The notes below the pieces were generated by a model, which ran no database searches, had not been told where the DNA came from, and saw nothing but the letters and a program-made list of their open reading frames with translations. Below, one piece after another: positions 1-8,983 of a DNA stretch of 64,000 bases. The number at the start of each line of letters is the position of its first letter. Position 1 is the stretch's first letter. Location: assembly GCA_964586785.1 (NCBI GenBank), contig CAZPHS010000008.1, positions 1 to 64,000 of the forward strand. Direction: 5' to 3'. The position numbers and the translations under genes are program-made. The DNA comes from SZUA-584 sp041656035 (GTDB lineage: Bacteria; Bacillota; Clostridia; Christensenellales; SZUA-584).

Positions 1-3
1 CAT

Positions 4-498
4 TTACGTTATAACCCCTCTGATATGTATAAAACGAACCTTATTATAATCGTATGATGAAAGCGCCCTGTCAAGGCTATCAAAAGTGTGCGTGCAAACA
101 AGCACGTTGTCCGGCGACGGATACTTTCCGACAGACACTATAAACTGCGAATGATAGTACAAACCCGCCGCGTCCGCAAACTGCGAAACGTCCCCGGGCT
201 GCGCATTCTCTATCGATACTTGCGCTCCTATAGGCCCCGCTCCCGCTTCCCTGGTTAGAAAGTTATACAGAAAAGGAACGCCCGTCCAGGAAGGGGCGCG
301 GTTGTTAACGCTTGTGTAATACCAGCCGAACGTAGGCTTATAGTTCATAACCCCGCTTCCGGCATACAGGCACTGCGAAACGAAATTTGTGCAGTCTCCC
401 CCAATACGGCTGAAGTCATAATATTTTGGATTTCGGGCAAGCGCCCACCGCCGAGCGTACGAAACCGCCACGGCGCGATCATATGCAATAAACGGCAT
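4..498 (-). CDS. Putative amidase-domain protein (Amidase_6-like)
   Basis: Complete 164-residue protein with no signal peptide. The segment GGDCTNFVSQCLYAG near residues 33-47 and the later YYHSQFIVS are the Cys and His blocks of the Amidase_6 (putative amidase, NlpC/P60-like papain fold) family found in clostridial cell-wall and spore proteins. It probably cleaves an amide bond in a peptide or peptidoglycan substrate, but the substrate is unknown. It lies downstream of sbcC on the same strand, 57 bases away, and its start codon directly follows a hairpin with a T-run. Lack of an export signal suggests a cytoplasmic or mother-cell role. The family assignment is fairly sure; the reaction is inferred. 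Confidence 0.72.
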   Translation of the reverse strand: MPFIAYDRAVAVSYARRWALARNPKYYDFSRIGGDCTNFVSQCLYAGSGVMNYKPTFGWYYTSVNNRAPSWTGVPFLYNFLTREAGAGPIGAQVSIENAQPGDVSQFADAAGLYYHSQFIVSVGKYPSPDNVLVCTHTFDSLDRALSSYDYNKVRFIHIRGVIT

Positions 499-538
499 AA
501 AAAAACCCTCCCGACGCTATAAGCATATTCGAAGGGTT
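499..538 (-). terminator. Hairpin plus T-run between sbcC and the amidase gene
   Basis: Read on the minus strand, AACCCT (538-533) can pair with AGGGTT (509-504), with a loop of about 23 bases, followed by a run of seven Ts that ends at the amidase ATG. The 3' arm GGGAGGGTT is also the only Shine-Dalgarno-like sequence for the amidase. It may terminate sbcDC transcription, hide the ribosome site, or both. Confidence 0.5.
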
Positions 539-555
539 ATATTACTGTTCCGCGG

Positions 556-3486
556 TCAGCACGAAACTGTCTTAACTCCCGGCCCGAAAAGCGCGGCCCT
601 GCCGCCCGAGAGCCGCTCCACCTCAATTTTCACGTCTATGCGCTCTTTTAAAGCGTCCACATGCGATATAACGCCTATAAGCTTGCCCTCGCGGCTGCCA
701 AGCGCCAGCAGTGTCGAAAGCGCCGCTTCCATATATCCTTCGTCAAGGGAGGCAAAGCCTTCGTCAATAAAAAGCGAATCTATGCGCGCCGCGCCCGCCG
801 ACATTTCCGATAAACCAAGAGCCAGCGCCAGCGATACAATAAAGCTCTCGCCTCCCGAAAGATTGGCCACGGGGCGCACCTCTCCCGCCTGATAATTATC
901 CGCCACCGCAAGCTCTAACGGCTTTGCCGCCGCCGATTTATCCCTAAGCAGCATATACCTGTCGCTCATACGGCTAAGAGCCGTGTTCGCCTTGCTAAGC
1001 AGCGCGTCAAAAGTGATTCCCTGAGCGATACGGCAAAACTTGTCTCCGTCGCGGGAGCCTATAAGAGCGTTTAATCTCTCCCATTTTCGCAGCGTATCTT
1101 TATACTTTTCTTCTTCGTCTTTTAGGCTTTCAAGCGTTTGCCTGCTTTGCTCGTTCGACTTTAGTATCTGCCCTATAACTCCTCTTTGAGCATCCTCTTC
1201 CGATATTAAAACGGTTATCGCGCCACTCGCGGCCTGCAATATTTCCGCGTCGGGATTATCGCCAAGCCGCGCCGCGGCCTCCGTGAAAACCGCAACATGC
1301 GTCTTTATGTTTTCATCTTCCGACACGCCGCTTACCGCCGCCGCGCCCGCCGCCGCCTTTGCATATGCTTCCGCAAACATTTTATTGTTGTCCGCCAAAG
1401 CCTTTTGCGTCCGCGCCGTATCAATACGGTTGTTTTCCGCCGCATACCGCGCGATCTCCGCCTGTTTTTGATTTTCCCGTCTTTTTGTCTGCGAATCCCT
1501 GACGTCTTTTTGCGCGGCGGCTTCCTCTTCGTCCGCATTTTTATCGCCGAAAAGCTCCCGCCTTTGATTGCCAAGCATCTCGGCGGTTTTTCGCGCGTCC
1601 CGCCCCTCTTTTTCACGCGCCGCAGACCGCGTCGCAATCTCGTCTATCATCTGCCTGCGCGCAGACAGTAATTCCGCGTCTTTATCCGTATCCCCGTAGC
1701 GCTCCGTAAGCCGCGTTATTTTTTCGGCAATCTTTTTTTGCTCCGCCAAAAAAGCGTCATGGCGTTCAAGCGCGTCCTCCGCGTTGCTTAACTCCAGCAG
1801 AAGCTCGTCCGTGGTCAGCGGCTCCGCGCCTCCCGCGTCTTCCAGTTCCGCGCTCTTTATTTTTATGTGCTCCGTCTTTTCTTCTATGAGCTTTTTTAAA
1901 TCGTCCGTTCGGGTTTCGTTGCTGCCAATCTGCAAAAGCAGCTCGTCCATACTTTTTTGTGCAAGTTCAAGTTTTATTTGCGCGTCTTTTACAAAGCTTT
2001 GTTTTTGCTCTCTGCCCGCGTACGGATGCGCTATCGAGCCGCAAAGCGGACAGGGACAGCCGTTTTCAAGCTTGCCGCGCTCCTCAATAAAACTCTGCGC
2101 GATGCGGGCGGAATCGCTGTATTCCTTCGCCTCTAGCAGCTGCAGGCGCTTTTTTTCCTTCTCTTCGGCAAGCTTTCCGGAAAGCGCCGTTTGCTCCTTA
2201 AGCTGTGCCTGCGCCTTAAACAGCGTGTCCTTTGCCTCAGACAAAGGCACGGCTATTCTTAGCGCCCTCACGCGCCGCTTCCAGAAAGCCTCGTCCTTAT
2301 CGCCAAGAACCGCCGCCGCCTTATATTGTATACGCTTTTTTTCATTTCTGGCCTGCTCTAAATCCTCTTTGGCGTTAAGCCTTATTTTTTCGCCCGCCTC
2401 TTTAGAATCGTAAAGCTTTTTATAAAACGCGTCGTCGGCGTCGGGATAATGCTTTTTAAATATGCTAAGCATATAATTTTTATTTTTTAAAATCTGTTCT
2501 TTATCTTCGGTCATCTCCTTCTCTATGTCAAAAATCGTTTTTTGCTGAGCCTTAATTCTTATATCAAGCTCCCTTACCGTTTTTAACACAATTGATAAAT
2601 TCTCACACGCCTCCGTCCGCGCCTGCTCGCGCGCCGCGGCTTTTTCCAGTCCGCTTTGAGCGGCTTGCGCGGCCGCTTCCAAAGCCGGCTGCCGCCGCGT
2701 TATATCTATAAGCTGTTTTTGAATTTCCTGATTGTTTTTATACAAGCCCAAGCATAATGAAAGCTTGTCTTTCACCTCCGTATGCTCCGATATGGCTAAA
2801 AGCAGCCGGCTTTGCTCCGCCAAAAGATGCGCCTTTTGCTCTTGCGTTAAAACATTTACGCTTCCTATTCTAATTTGCACCTCATCCATCTGCGCCTTTT
2901 GCCTTTTTGTGCGTTCAAACACCGCTACCGATATACGGCGGTAAATATCTATATCGGTTATCTGCTCTAATATTGCGGCGCGCTCGTTGGAATCCGCCTG
3001 CAAAAATTCCGCGAACTTAAATTGAGCGAGCATAATAGAACGGGTAAACCGTTTGAAATCAAGCCCCGTAATTTCCTCTATTTTCTCGTCCATTTCGCGT
3101 TTGCGCTCGGCTATAACCTGCCAGTCGCCCTCCGGACCGCGGATATACAGTTCGCGTTTCGCGGCGCGGTACGCCTTCCCCGCTTTTCCCCTTTTCTGAT
3201 AAAATACCGCTTTATATCGCCTGCCGCCCGCGCTGAATTTGGCTTCCGCTCCGCAGTGCGCGCAGTTTTTGTTCATAAGCTCGTTCTGCGTTTCGCTGAC
3301 AACGCTTATGCGGGGCGTCTGTCCGTATATCGCGAGGCATATTGCGTCAAGCACCGTCGTTTTCCCCGAGCCCGAAGGACCTACAATCGCGAACAAACCG
3401 TCCTTGTACGCGCGATCGTCAAAGTCTATCTCGAACCGCCCCTCAAGAGAGTTTATATTTTCTATAACAATTGTTTCTATGCGCAT
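556..3486 (-). CDS. sbcC: Exonuclease subunit SbcC (Rad50-like ATPase)
   Basis: ATPase of the SbcCD (Mre11-Rad50-like) nuclease that opens hairpins and processes DNA double-strand ends. The 976 residues show the expected split: Walker A GPSGSGKT at 36-43, long coiled coil, a zinc-hook CPLC near residue 478, a second coiled coil, then the ABC signature LSGGES near 873 and Walker B SLFIDEGFASLD near 907. The length is normal for the family. The start ATG lies inside the end of sbcD (10-base overlap), so the two are translationally coupled. The neighbour sbcD supplies the nuclease. Identity is secure from the motifs and the pairing. Confidence 0.95.
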   Translation of the reverse strand: MRIETIVIENINSLEGRFEIDFDDRAYKDGLFAIVGPSGSGKTTVLDAICLAIYGQTPRISVVSETQNELMNKNCAHCGAEAKFSAGGRRYKAVFYQKRGKAGKAYRAAKRELYIRGPEGDWQVIAERKREMDEKIEEITGLDFKRFTRSIMLAQFKFAEFLQADSNERAAILEQITDIDIYRRISVAVFERTKRQKAQMDEVQIRIGSVNVLTQEQKAHLLAEQSRLLLAISEHTEVKDKLSLCLGLYKNNQEIQKQLIDITRRQPALEAAAQAAQSGLEKAAAREQARTEACENLSIVLKTVRELDIRIKAQQKTIFDIEKEMTEDKEQILKNKNYMLSIFKKHYPDADDAFYKKLYDSKEAGEKIRLNAKEDLEQARNEKKRIQYKAAAVLGDKDEAFWKRRVRALRIAVPLSEAKDTLFKAQAQLKEQTALSGKLAEEKEKKRLQLLEAKEYSDSARIAQSFIEERGKLENGCPCPLCGSIAHPYAGREQKQSFVKDAQIKLELAQKSMDELLLQIGSNETRTDDLKKLIEEKTEHIKIKSAELEDAGGAEPLTTDELLLELSNAEDALERHDAFLAEQKKIAEKITRLTERYGDTDKDAELLSARRQMIDEIATRSAAREKEGRDARKTAEMLGNQRRELFGDKNADEEEAAAQKDVRDSQTKRRENQKQAEIARYAAENNRIDTARTQKALADNNKMFAEAYAKAAAGAAAVSGVSEDENIKTHVAVFTEAAARLGDNPDAEILQAASGAITVLISEEDAQRGVIGQILKSNEQSRQTLESLKDEEEKYKDTLRKWERLNALIGSRDGDKFCRIAQGITFDALLSKANTALSRMSDRYMLLRDKSAAAKPLELAVADNYQAGEVRPVANLSGGESFIVSLALALGLSEMSAGAARIDSLFIDEGFASLDEGYMEAALSTLLALGSREGKLIGVISHVDALKERIDVKIEVERLSGGRAALFGPGVKTVSC

Positions 3487-4673
3487 GATTCTTCATCCTC
3501 GAGCGCATGTATAATTTCGTTGAAGCAGCCGTATAACTCCCGGCGTTCTTCTTCGCTCACATACTCGCCTATACATTGTTTAAACACATCCTGTACCGAC
3601 ATGCTTTCCAGCGACTGCTCATTATCCGTACTAAAAAGCGCGCTTTCCGATACCGCCATGTTTCGAATGCAAAGCGCCTGCGCGCATCCGCCCTTTACCG
3701 CGTCGCTTATGTCCGCCGACATATGCGGCCATATTTTCGCTCCGGTATACTTAACCTCAAGCCATACGTCGCTTGAACGAAGGCTGTCAAGCTCGCTTAG
3801 TATTTGCTCTTTACCGCCGCTTACCGTAACAAGCTGCTGGAAAACGGGCACCTTAATTTTTTCCGCGTCTTTATCAAGCGTCGTCTCAAGCACATACTTA
3901 TCACGTTTCGCTTCCAAAAAACTCATGGGAAGTGGCGAGCCGCTGTAACGTATATGCGATTTTCCGGCGATTTTCTGCGCGCCGTGTATGTGCCCTAACG
4001 CCACATAATCAATCTCTTTGGGGAATATATCGGCGCTCACCTGCCCTAGGTTTCCCACATAAAGCTCGCGCACGCCGTCGCCGTCATATCGGGCGGCGCC
4101 CGCCGCAAACAGGTGACCCGTCGCGACTATAGGCACATTCCCTAACTTGCCGCGCATCAAAAGCGCCCGCCGAACGGCTTCATCGTAAAAACGCGCGGTC
4201 TCCTCGACTATTTTTTCATCGCTTGTCTTATCATCGTCTGCAAGCCGCACCATATCGCTTTTTCTTAAATACGGCACCGCGCAGCATATAGCCCCCGCTT
4301 TTCCGTCTTTATCAAAAAGCGGTATCACGTGCCGCTCCGGCTCTGCCGGAGTGCCTATAACATGTATATTAAGCTGCTCAAGCAGCCCCGCCGGCGCCTC
4401 CAGCATTGCGGGGGAATCGTGGTTGCCCGCAATTATAATAACGCCGCGGCAGCATGTCCCAAGAAGCGACGTTAAAAAACGATAGTAAAGCCGCTGAGCT
4501 GCGCCGCCGGGAATCCCCGAATCGAATACGTCTCCCGCCACAATAAGCGCGTCAATTTCTCTTTCGCGTATCGTCTGCAAAAGCCAGCACAAAAATTTGT
4601 CATGTTCTTCATAGCGTTTCTTTGAATAAAGAGTGTGCCCTATGTGCCAGTCCGATGTATGCAGCAGCTTCAT
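3477..4673 (-). CDS. sbcD: Exonuclease subunit SbcD (Mre11-like)
   Basis: Metallophosphoesterase nuclease subunit of SbcCD, 398 residues. The N-terminal TSDWHIGH, then VAGDVFDSG, IAGNHDSP and ALGHIHGAQ carry the metal-binding Asp, His and Asn residues of the calcineurin-like fold in the right order. The C-terminal third is the capping and Rad50-binding region. A strong Shine-Dalgarno (AAAGGAGG) precedes the ATG. It is first in the sbcDC operon and overlaps sbcC by 10 bases. Nothing is missing from the catalytic set. Confidence 0.94.
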   Translation of the reverse strand: MKLLHTSDWHIGHTLYSKKRYEEHDKFLCWLLQTIREREIDALIVAGDVFDSGIPGGAAQRLYYRFLTSLLGTCCRGVIIIAGNHDSPAMLEAPAGLLEQLNIHVIGTPAEPERHVIPLFDKDGKAGAICCAVPYLRKSDMVRLADDDKTSDEKIVEETARFYDEAVRRALLMRGKLGNVPIVATGHLFAAGAARYDGDGVRELYVGNLGQVSADIFPKEIDYVALGHIHGAQKIAGKSHIRYSGSPLPMSFLEAKRDKYVLETTLDKDAEKIKVPVFQQLVTVSGGKEQILSELDSLRSSDVWLEVKYTGAKIWPHMSADISDAVKGGCAQALCIRNMAVSESALFSTDNEQSLESMSVQDVFKQCIGEYVSEEERRELYGCFNEIIHALEDEESCA

Positions 4674-4743
4674 GCCCGCCTCCTTTAATGGTTATATAGG
4701 TATTTTATCATTTTCGCGGCGAAAATTCTATTGCGCGCGCATA

Positions 4744-4771
4744 TAAAAAGGGCATACCCTTCGGCATACCC
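4744..4771 (-). terminator. Intrinsic terminator of dapL
   Basis: On the minus strand GGGTATGCC, tetraloop GAAG, then GGTATGCCC form a 9-bp stem with two G-U pairs, followed by TTTTTAT. It lies 15 bases past the dapL stop and separates dapL from sbcD. Confidence 0.8.
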
Positions 4772-4785
4772 CACAGTTTCACTTT

Positions 4786-5997
4786 TCATATGTTCAGCTT
4801 AGCGAAGCGCTCCATCGCCTTTTGAGTGTTCTCGCGCGTGTTGAACGCGGTCAGCCGAAAATACCCTTCGCCGGCGTTTCCAAAGCCCGCCCCCGGGGTG
4901 CCCGCCACGCCCGCGTCAAGCAGCTTGTCGAAAAACTCCCAAGAAGCCATGCCGCCCGGCGTTTTAAGCCATACGTAAGGCGAATTAACGCCTCCCCAGC
5001 ATTCCACTCCTAGTCCGCGCAACCCCTCGCGTATAATCTTTGCGTTGCCCAGATAAAAATCTATCGTCTCAATTATCTGCTCTTTGCCCTCTTTTGTATA
5101 ACACGCGAGCGCGCCTTTTTGCGTAACATACGCAACGCCGTTGAACTTTGTGGTATGGCGGCGGTTCCACAAATCTTTTATAGAATACGTGCCGCCGTCT
5201 TTATCGATTCCTTTAAGCCTGTCCGGAACCACCGTAAACGCACAGCGCACGCCCGTAAATCCGGCGGTTTTCGAAAAGCTTCTGAATTCTATGGCGACTT
5301 CCTTAGCGCCGCTTATCTCGTATATGCTGTGCGGTATATCGTCCTCGCGGATAAAGGCCTCGTAAGCGGCGTCGAACAATATAAGCGCGCCCTCCCGCCT
5401 CGCGTAATTTACCCATTTCGCAAGCTCGTCCTTTGTAAGCGTTGTGCCGGTGGGATTGTTAGGATAGCACAGATAAATTATATCCACCGGTTTTTCCGGC
5501 AGCATGGGTTTAAAATTGTTTTCCGCTCCGCACGGCAGATAGGTTATATATTTATAGCCGTTTTTCTCGGAGTTGAATTTACCGGCGCGTCCGGCCATAA
5601 CATTGGTGTCTACATATACCGGATACACCGGATCGAGCACGGCGACGCTGCACATCGGGGAGAAAAGCTCCTGTATATTGCCTGTGTCGCATTTTGCCCC
5701 GTCGGATATAAATACCTCGTCGGCTTTTATGCCAAGCCCCGCGTAATCATTTTGCGCAATCGCTTCCCTTAACCATTGATAGCCCTGTTCCGGTCCGTAG
5801 CCGTGAAAACCCTCGCTCGTGCCCATATCGTCAACGGCGTCTTTCATAGCCGCCACCGCCGCGGGCGGCAGGGGACGCGTTACGTCGCCAATACCGAGTT
5901 TTATAATGTCTTTGCCGCGCGCGTTTATCCTTTTCGCCATCTCGGAGAAAAGATAGCTTCCCTGAAGTCTTGCGTAATTCTCGTTGATAAGTATCAT
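4786..5997 (-). CDS. dapL: LL-diaminopimelate aminotransferase
   Basis: Class I/II PLP aminotransferase of 403 residues that converts tetrahydrodipicolinate and glutamate to LL-diaminopimelate in one step of the DAP/lysine route, so the succinyl or acetyl intermediates are bypassed. Diagnostic stretches include MILINENYARLQGSYLF, IKLGIGDVTRPLPP, GYGPEQGYQWLREAI, YPNNPTGT and the PLP-lysine block FRSFSKTAGFTGVRC. Length fits DapL and not the shorter generic aminotransferases. Shine-Dalgarno AGAGGAG lies six bases before the ATG. It appears monocistronic, with its own terminator. The substrate call rests on close resemblance to the DapL family. Confidence 0.92.
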   Translation of the reverse strand: MILINENYARLQGSYLFSEMAKRINARGKDIIKLGIGDVTRPLPPAAVAAMKDAVDDMGTSEGFHGYGPEQGYQWLREAIAQNDYAGLGIKADEVFISDGAKCDTGNIQELFSPMCSVAVLDPVYPVYVDTNVMAGRAGKFNSEKNGYKYITYLPCGAENNFKPMLPEKPVDIIYLCYPNNPTGTTLTKDELAKWVNYARREGALILFDAAYEAFIREDDIPHSIYEISGAKEVAIEFRSFSKTAGFTGVRCAFTVVPDRLKGIDKDGGTYSIKDLWNRRHTTKFNGVAYVTQKGALACYTKEGKEQIIETIDFYLGNAKIIREGLRGLGVECWGGVNSPYVWLKTPGGMASWEFFDKLLDAGVAGTPGAGFGNAGEGYFRLTAFNTRENTQKAMERFAKLNI

Positions 5998-6087
5998 GCC
6001 TGGCTCCTCTTGTGTTTTTTCCGCCGATAGTAAACTTAGACTTAAGAATCATTTTACTTTAAAGAGCGACGCCGCGTCAATATTTCT

Positions 6088-6720
6088 TTAAGGTATTCTT
6101 ACCTTTCTCCCCGGCACGAAATCCGACGGCCTTAAGTTTTCATTCGCGCAAAGCAGCTCGCTTACATTTATTCCGTGGCTTTCCGCTATACGCACGAGGT
6201 CTTCGCCTTGTGTTATGGTATGCCACCGTCCGCAAGACGTCCTTAAAGGACGCACGCCCACGCGCTGCCCCGGTTTTACATTCATAAGGTTCGCTTCCGG
6301 GTTTAAAAAACAAAATGTCGTAATATCCATACGGAATTTACGCAAAACGTCGAAAAGCCCTTCGTTGTCGCCCACGGTGTAATACGTTTGCGCGCCGCTC
6401 CCTTTTGCCTTAGGTATAACTATAACCTGACCGGCAAGGTATCTAGCCGGATTAAGATAAGGATTAGCCGACAGCAGTTCTTCGAGCAAAAGCCCGTTTC
6501 TTTGCGCTATGCGATACAGCGTTTCCCCTTTTCTTATAGCGTAATACGCCCCCCTTACGCACCCGTAGGCGAAAGGGACCCGTATAAGCATGTTCCGGCG
6601 CAGCGCGTTTTTACCGTTTAAATCTTTTAGTTCCCGCTCGTCAACCCCAAACTGTTCAGCCAATGATTCATACGTGTCGCCCGCATGTACGACATAATGA
6701 AAAAAGTTATCTTTGTCCAT
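6088..6720 (-). CDS. LysM-repeat protein (SafA/spore-coat type)
   Basis: A 210-residue protein made almost entirely of four LysM peptidoglycan-binding modules, at about residues 7-49, 58-103, 111-155 and 165-210. The first, second and fourth show the YxVxxGDTxxxIA pattern (for example YYAIRKGETLYRIAQRNG and WHTITQGEDLVRIAESHG); the third is degenerate. There is no signal peptide or catalytic domain, which is typical of mother-cell spore-coat or cortex proteins such as SafA-like LysM proteins in Clostridia. Role in spore morphogenesis is inferred from architecture. The Shine-Dalgarno is weak (GGGCGG). Confidence 0.8.
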   Translation of the reverse strand: MDKDNFFHYVVHAGDTYESLAEQFGVDERELKDLNGKNALRRNMLIRVPFAYGCVRGAYYAIRKGETLYRIAQRNGLLLEELLSANPYLNPARYLAGQVIVIPKAKGSGAQTYYTVGDNEGLFDVLRKFRMDITTFCFLNPEANLMNVKPGQRVGVRPLRTSCGRWHTITQGEDLVRIAESHGINVSELLCANENLRPSDFVPGRKVRIP

Positions 6721-6784
6721 AATAAACCGCCCGGTAATAGTAATATCATAGGATAATACTTATTCATGCGGACGGCTTTTAATG

Positions 6785-7906
6785 TCACCGCGCTATTTTT
6801 GATCTGTCTTCGATAAGCGAGAGCAGCGGGTACATATCGTTATACTGCTTTTGCAGAAAAAGACTGTTTCCTTCCGATATCAGTGTTTCCGCGGTTTTAT
6901 CCGCGGCAAAAAGCGCAAGCTGTTCGTGAATGCAAAGCACGGGGGATATTCCGTCTATACTGCCCGTCGCCTGTTTGTTAAGACAGCCGCAATTATGGTT
7001 GCAGCGCCTGTTTATAGCGCAGCGCGCGCATTCTTCTCCCATTCGCTCCGCCTGCTCGAAAAGCTCCCGTCGCTTTGTTTCGTCTGTTCCGCCGCGGATA
7101 TCGCCTATACAATAACGAGCGTCCCCGACAAACTGTACGCACGGATACAGGCGTCCGTCTGTATCCACAGAAAGCTGGCGCTGCCCGAGCCGGCAGCGCT
7201 GCGCGCAATATTGCTCACCGTCAATATGCGAGCGCATCTTAACCTCGAACGGCGAGAAATAGAATTTCTCCTCCGCGCGCGTCCAGTTTATATACATACG
7301 CGAAAGCAAATCAAACTGACGCTTTAATTCGTCAAAATGCTTCTCTTCCCAGTTTGCCGCCTTATCAAAATTGAGCGAACAGATATAATACGCAAAACCG
7401 ATATCAAAAAGCTTTTGCACGCCGTCGGCGTAAAGCCCCACGGTATCCGGATTTATTACCATCATGGCGCACGCGTAGGGCTGATATTTAAGAAGCAATT
7501 CAGCCGCCGCCTTAACTTTTTCATAGCTGCCCTCGCCGTTTTTATAAATACGGTGTTTATCGTGCGCCGCCTTTGTGCCGTCAACGCTTATCGCAATCAT
7601 TATACGGTTATCGGTACAGTATTTAAGAAAATCTTCGTCCAGCAAAGTGCCGTTTGTGGTTATTTTAAAACTAAAAGTACGCCCGTCTATTTTTTTGGCG
7701 TAATCGACGACATCTGCAATAAGTTCCTTCCTTAAAAGCGGTTCGCCGCCAAAGAATGAAATTCCTGTAGATTTGCCGTTTCGAGCCGCGAAATCAATCG
7801 CGGCGCGCGCCGTTTTAACCGTCATTTGTTTTTTCGCCTGCTTGTGAACATAGCAGTAATGGCACTTAAGGTTGCATTCGTTTGTAAGATGCAATGTAAA
7901 ATGCAT
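6785..7906 (-). CDS. Radical SAM/SPASM domain protein
   Basis: A 373-residue radical SAM enzyme. The [4Fe-4S]-SAM motif CNLKCHYC supplies C11, C15 and C18, followed by FFGGEPLL. The C-terminal half has a SPASM-type Cys set: CAQRCRLG, LYPCVQF, CARCAINRRCNHNCGC and a last LCIHEQ. SPASM proteins either modify ribosomal peptides or act as sulfatase-maturase-like activators. Its ATG overlaps the stop of the upstream lipoprotein-like gene (TAATG), so the two are coupled and the neighbour is the obvious candidate substrate or partner. No short Cys-rich peptide of the SCIFF kind is visible nearby. Family is sure; the substrate is unknown. Confidence 0.88.
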   Translation of the reverse strand: MHFTLHLTNECNLKCHYCYVHKQAKKQMTVKTARAAIDFAARNGKSTGISFFGGEPLLRKELIADVVDYAKKIDGRTFSFKITTNGTLLDEDFLKYCTDNRIMIAISVDGTKAAHDKHRIYKNGEGSYEKVKAAAELLLKYQPYACAMMVINPDTVGLYADGVQKLFDIGFAYYICSLNFDKAANWEEKHFDELKRQFDLLSRMYINWTRAEEKFYFSPFEVKMRSHIDGEQYCAQRCRLGQRQLSVDTDGRLYPCVQFVGDARYCIGDIRGGTDETKRRELFEQAERMGEECARCAINRRCNHNCGCLNKQATGSIDGISPVLCIHEQLALFAADKTAETLISEGNSLFLQKQYNDMYPLLSLIEDRSKIAR

Positions 7907-8796
7907 TATATAACTCCCTGCGCCTTAAGCCATTCAAAGAAATCGCGCACCTGAAGCTTTAGCTGCTCCGCGGAAAAAGCGCGCGTCTTTTGCTCATAAT
8001 CCTCATAATTATATTCCAGCGCTAATTCTTTCGCTTCGTCTGAAACAGAGCACGGGTCGTAAAGCACGCCCGTTACAACCGCCGTATCCGAAGCGTCGGC
8101 ATATTCCAAGGCTTCGGAAAGCTGAGCCGCCGCGTCGCGTATGTCATATTCCCCCGCCGACATTTCCATATGCGGCTTTGGGGACTTGCTAAGCTGCTCA
8201 TTTTTCCAGTTCCGCACGTCATTTTCCGAAACAAATTCAATAGCGATACCGTGTGCGGCGTCGGCGTAGTCCGCGACAAGCTTCATAAGACTCTGCTCCC
8301 CGCATTCGCCCGAATCAAGGCGTACCGACGGCTGCAGCACTTTATCAAAGCTTGGCGTGTTCTTGTCGCGAAAGCTTAAGCCGAACTCTTCCGCGACTTC
8401 GTTTATAACTTCCAGCGCTTCGGCTTCCGAAAGGAAAACAGGCGGCGCAACCATTACGCACCCGTACGCGCCCCGCCCTTCACCGTGTATAAACAGCGGC
8501 GCGACCGTTACGCTGTGAAAAGCAATATCTCCGTCCAGTATATGTTTAAAAGGTGAGGATTCGGGCGTATTCAAGGAAGGCTGTATGTCAGTTTTTATGG
8601 GCGGAGGCTCGGGCACGCCGGCGAGAGGATAATCTTCACAAGCCGTAAGCGATATTGCCGCGAGCGCCGAAAGAGCGATTTTTGCCGCGCCCGAACCCCA
8701 CCGTTTAGGTACGGTATGCACAAGTATTTTAGTATGTACCCGGTCTTTCTTGGGATACTCCGGTGATTTGTACTGCTTGACTGGTTTTATCTCCAT
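7906..8796 (-). CDS. Lipoprotein-like protein paired with radical SAM enzyme
   Basis: About 296 residues, with no family I can name. I chose the ATG at 8796 because GGGAGG lies five bases before it; a GTG two codons earlier sits inside that site. The protein starts with a charged tail of about 34 residues containing MEIKPVKQYKSPEYP, then a hydrophobic stretch ending in the lipobox-like SLTAC (Cys near residue 53), a Pro-rich linker, and a soluble domain with GAYGCVMVAPPVFLSEAEA. The tail is far longer than a normal lipoprotein n-region. Stop and start codons overlap with the radical SAM gene, which suggests a shared function. Confidence 0.6.
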   Translation of the reverse strand: MEIKPVKQYKSPEYPKKDRVHTKILVHTVPKRWGSGAAKIALSALAAISLTACEDYPLAGVPEPPPIKTDIQPSLNTPESSPFKHILDGDIAFHSVTVAPLFIHGEGRGAYGCVMVAPPVFLSEAEALEVINEVAEEFGLSFRDKNTPSFDKVLQPSVRLDSGECGEQSLMKLVADYADAAHGIAIEFVSENDVRNWKNEQLSKSPKPHMEMSAGEYDIRDAAAQLSEALEYADASDTAVVTGVLYDPCSVSDEAKELALEYNYEDYEQKTRAFSAEQLKLQVRDFFEWLKAQGVI

Positions 8797-8900
8797 ATAC
8801 ACCTCCCGGCAATGCCTTTTGATATTTTATTTAAAGACGTAACGCAAGGCTGTTATGTTCCATATATTTTAAATATAACAAATATCTTTTATATAATCTA

Positions 8901-8920
8901 TTGTTATTTATATATAACAA
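8901..8920. promoter_or_regulatory. Inverted repeat upstream of the lipoprotein gene
   Basis: TTGTTAT and ATAACAA face each other in a 20-bp AT-rich near-palindrome about 100 bases before the lipoprotein/radical SAM gene pair. A further partial copy (ATAACA/TGTTAT) occurs at about 8850-8880. It could be an operator, but it abuts the terminator of the upstream operon. Confidence 0.3.
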
Positions 8921-8952
8921 AACCGCGCCAAAGCAGTACGAACGCGGCTGTT
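8916..8952 (-). terminator. Probable terminator of the sugar operon
   Basis: On the minus strand CCGCG (8947-8943) pairs with CGCGG (8927-8923) across a 15-base loop, and TTTTGTTAT follows. It comes 32 bases after the MFS gene, the last gene of the large operon. Confidence 0.55.
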
Positions 8953-8983
8953 GGTAATCTAATGACCGCACAACAAAAACGGT

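Noticed and set aside
1297..2413. Plus-strand frames of 124 and 209 codons inside sbcC
   Set aside because: Antisense to the coiled-coil region; Ser/Cys/Arg-rich shadows with no homology.
3022..3948. 308-codon plus-strand frame over the sbcC/sbcD junction
   Set aside because: Lies antisense to two well-supported genes; composition is that of an antisense shadow, and no domain is visible.
6785..8800. SCIFF or other Cys-rich RiPP system
   Set aside because: No short Cys-rich precursor peptide found in the spaces around the radical SAM gene, and the enzyme is shorter than the SCIFF maturase.
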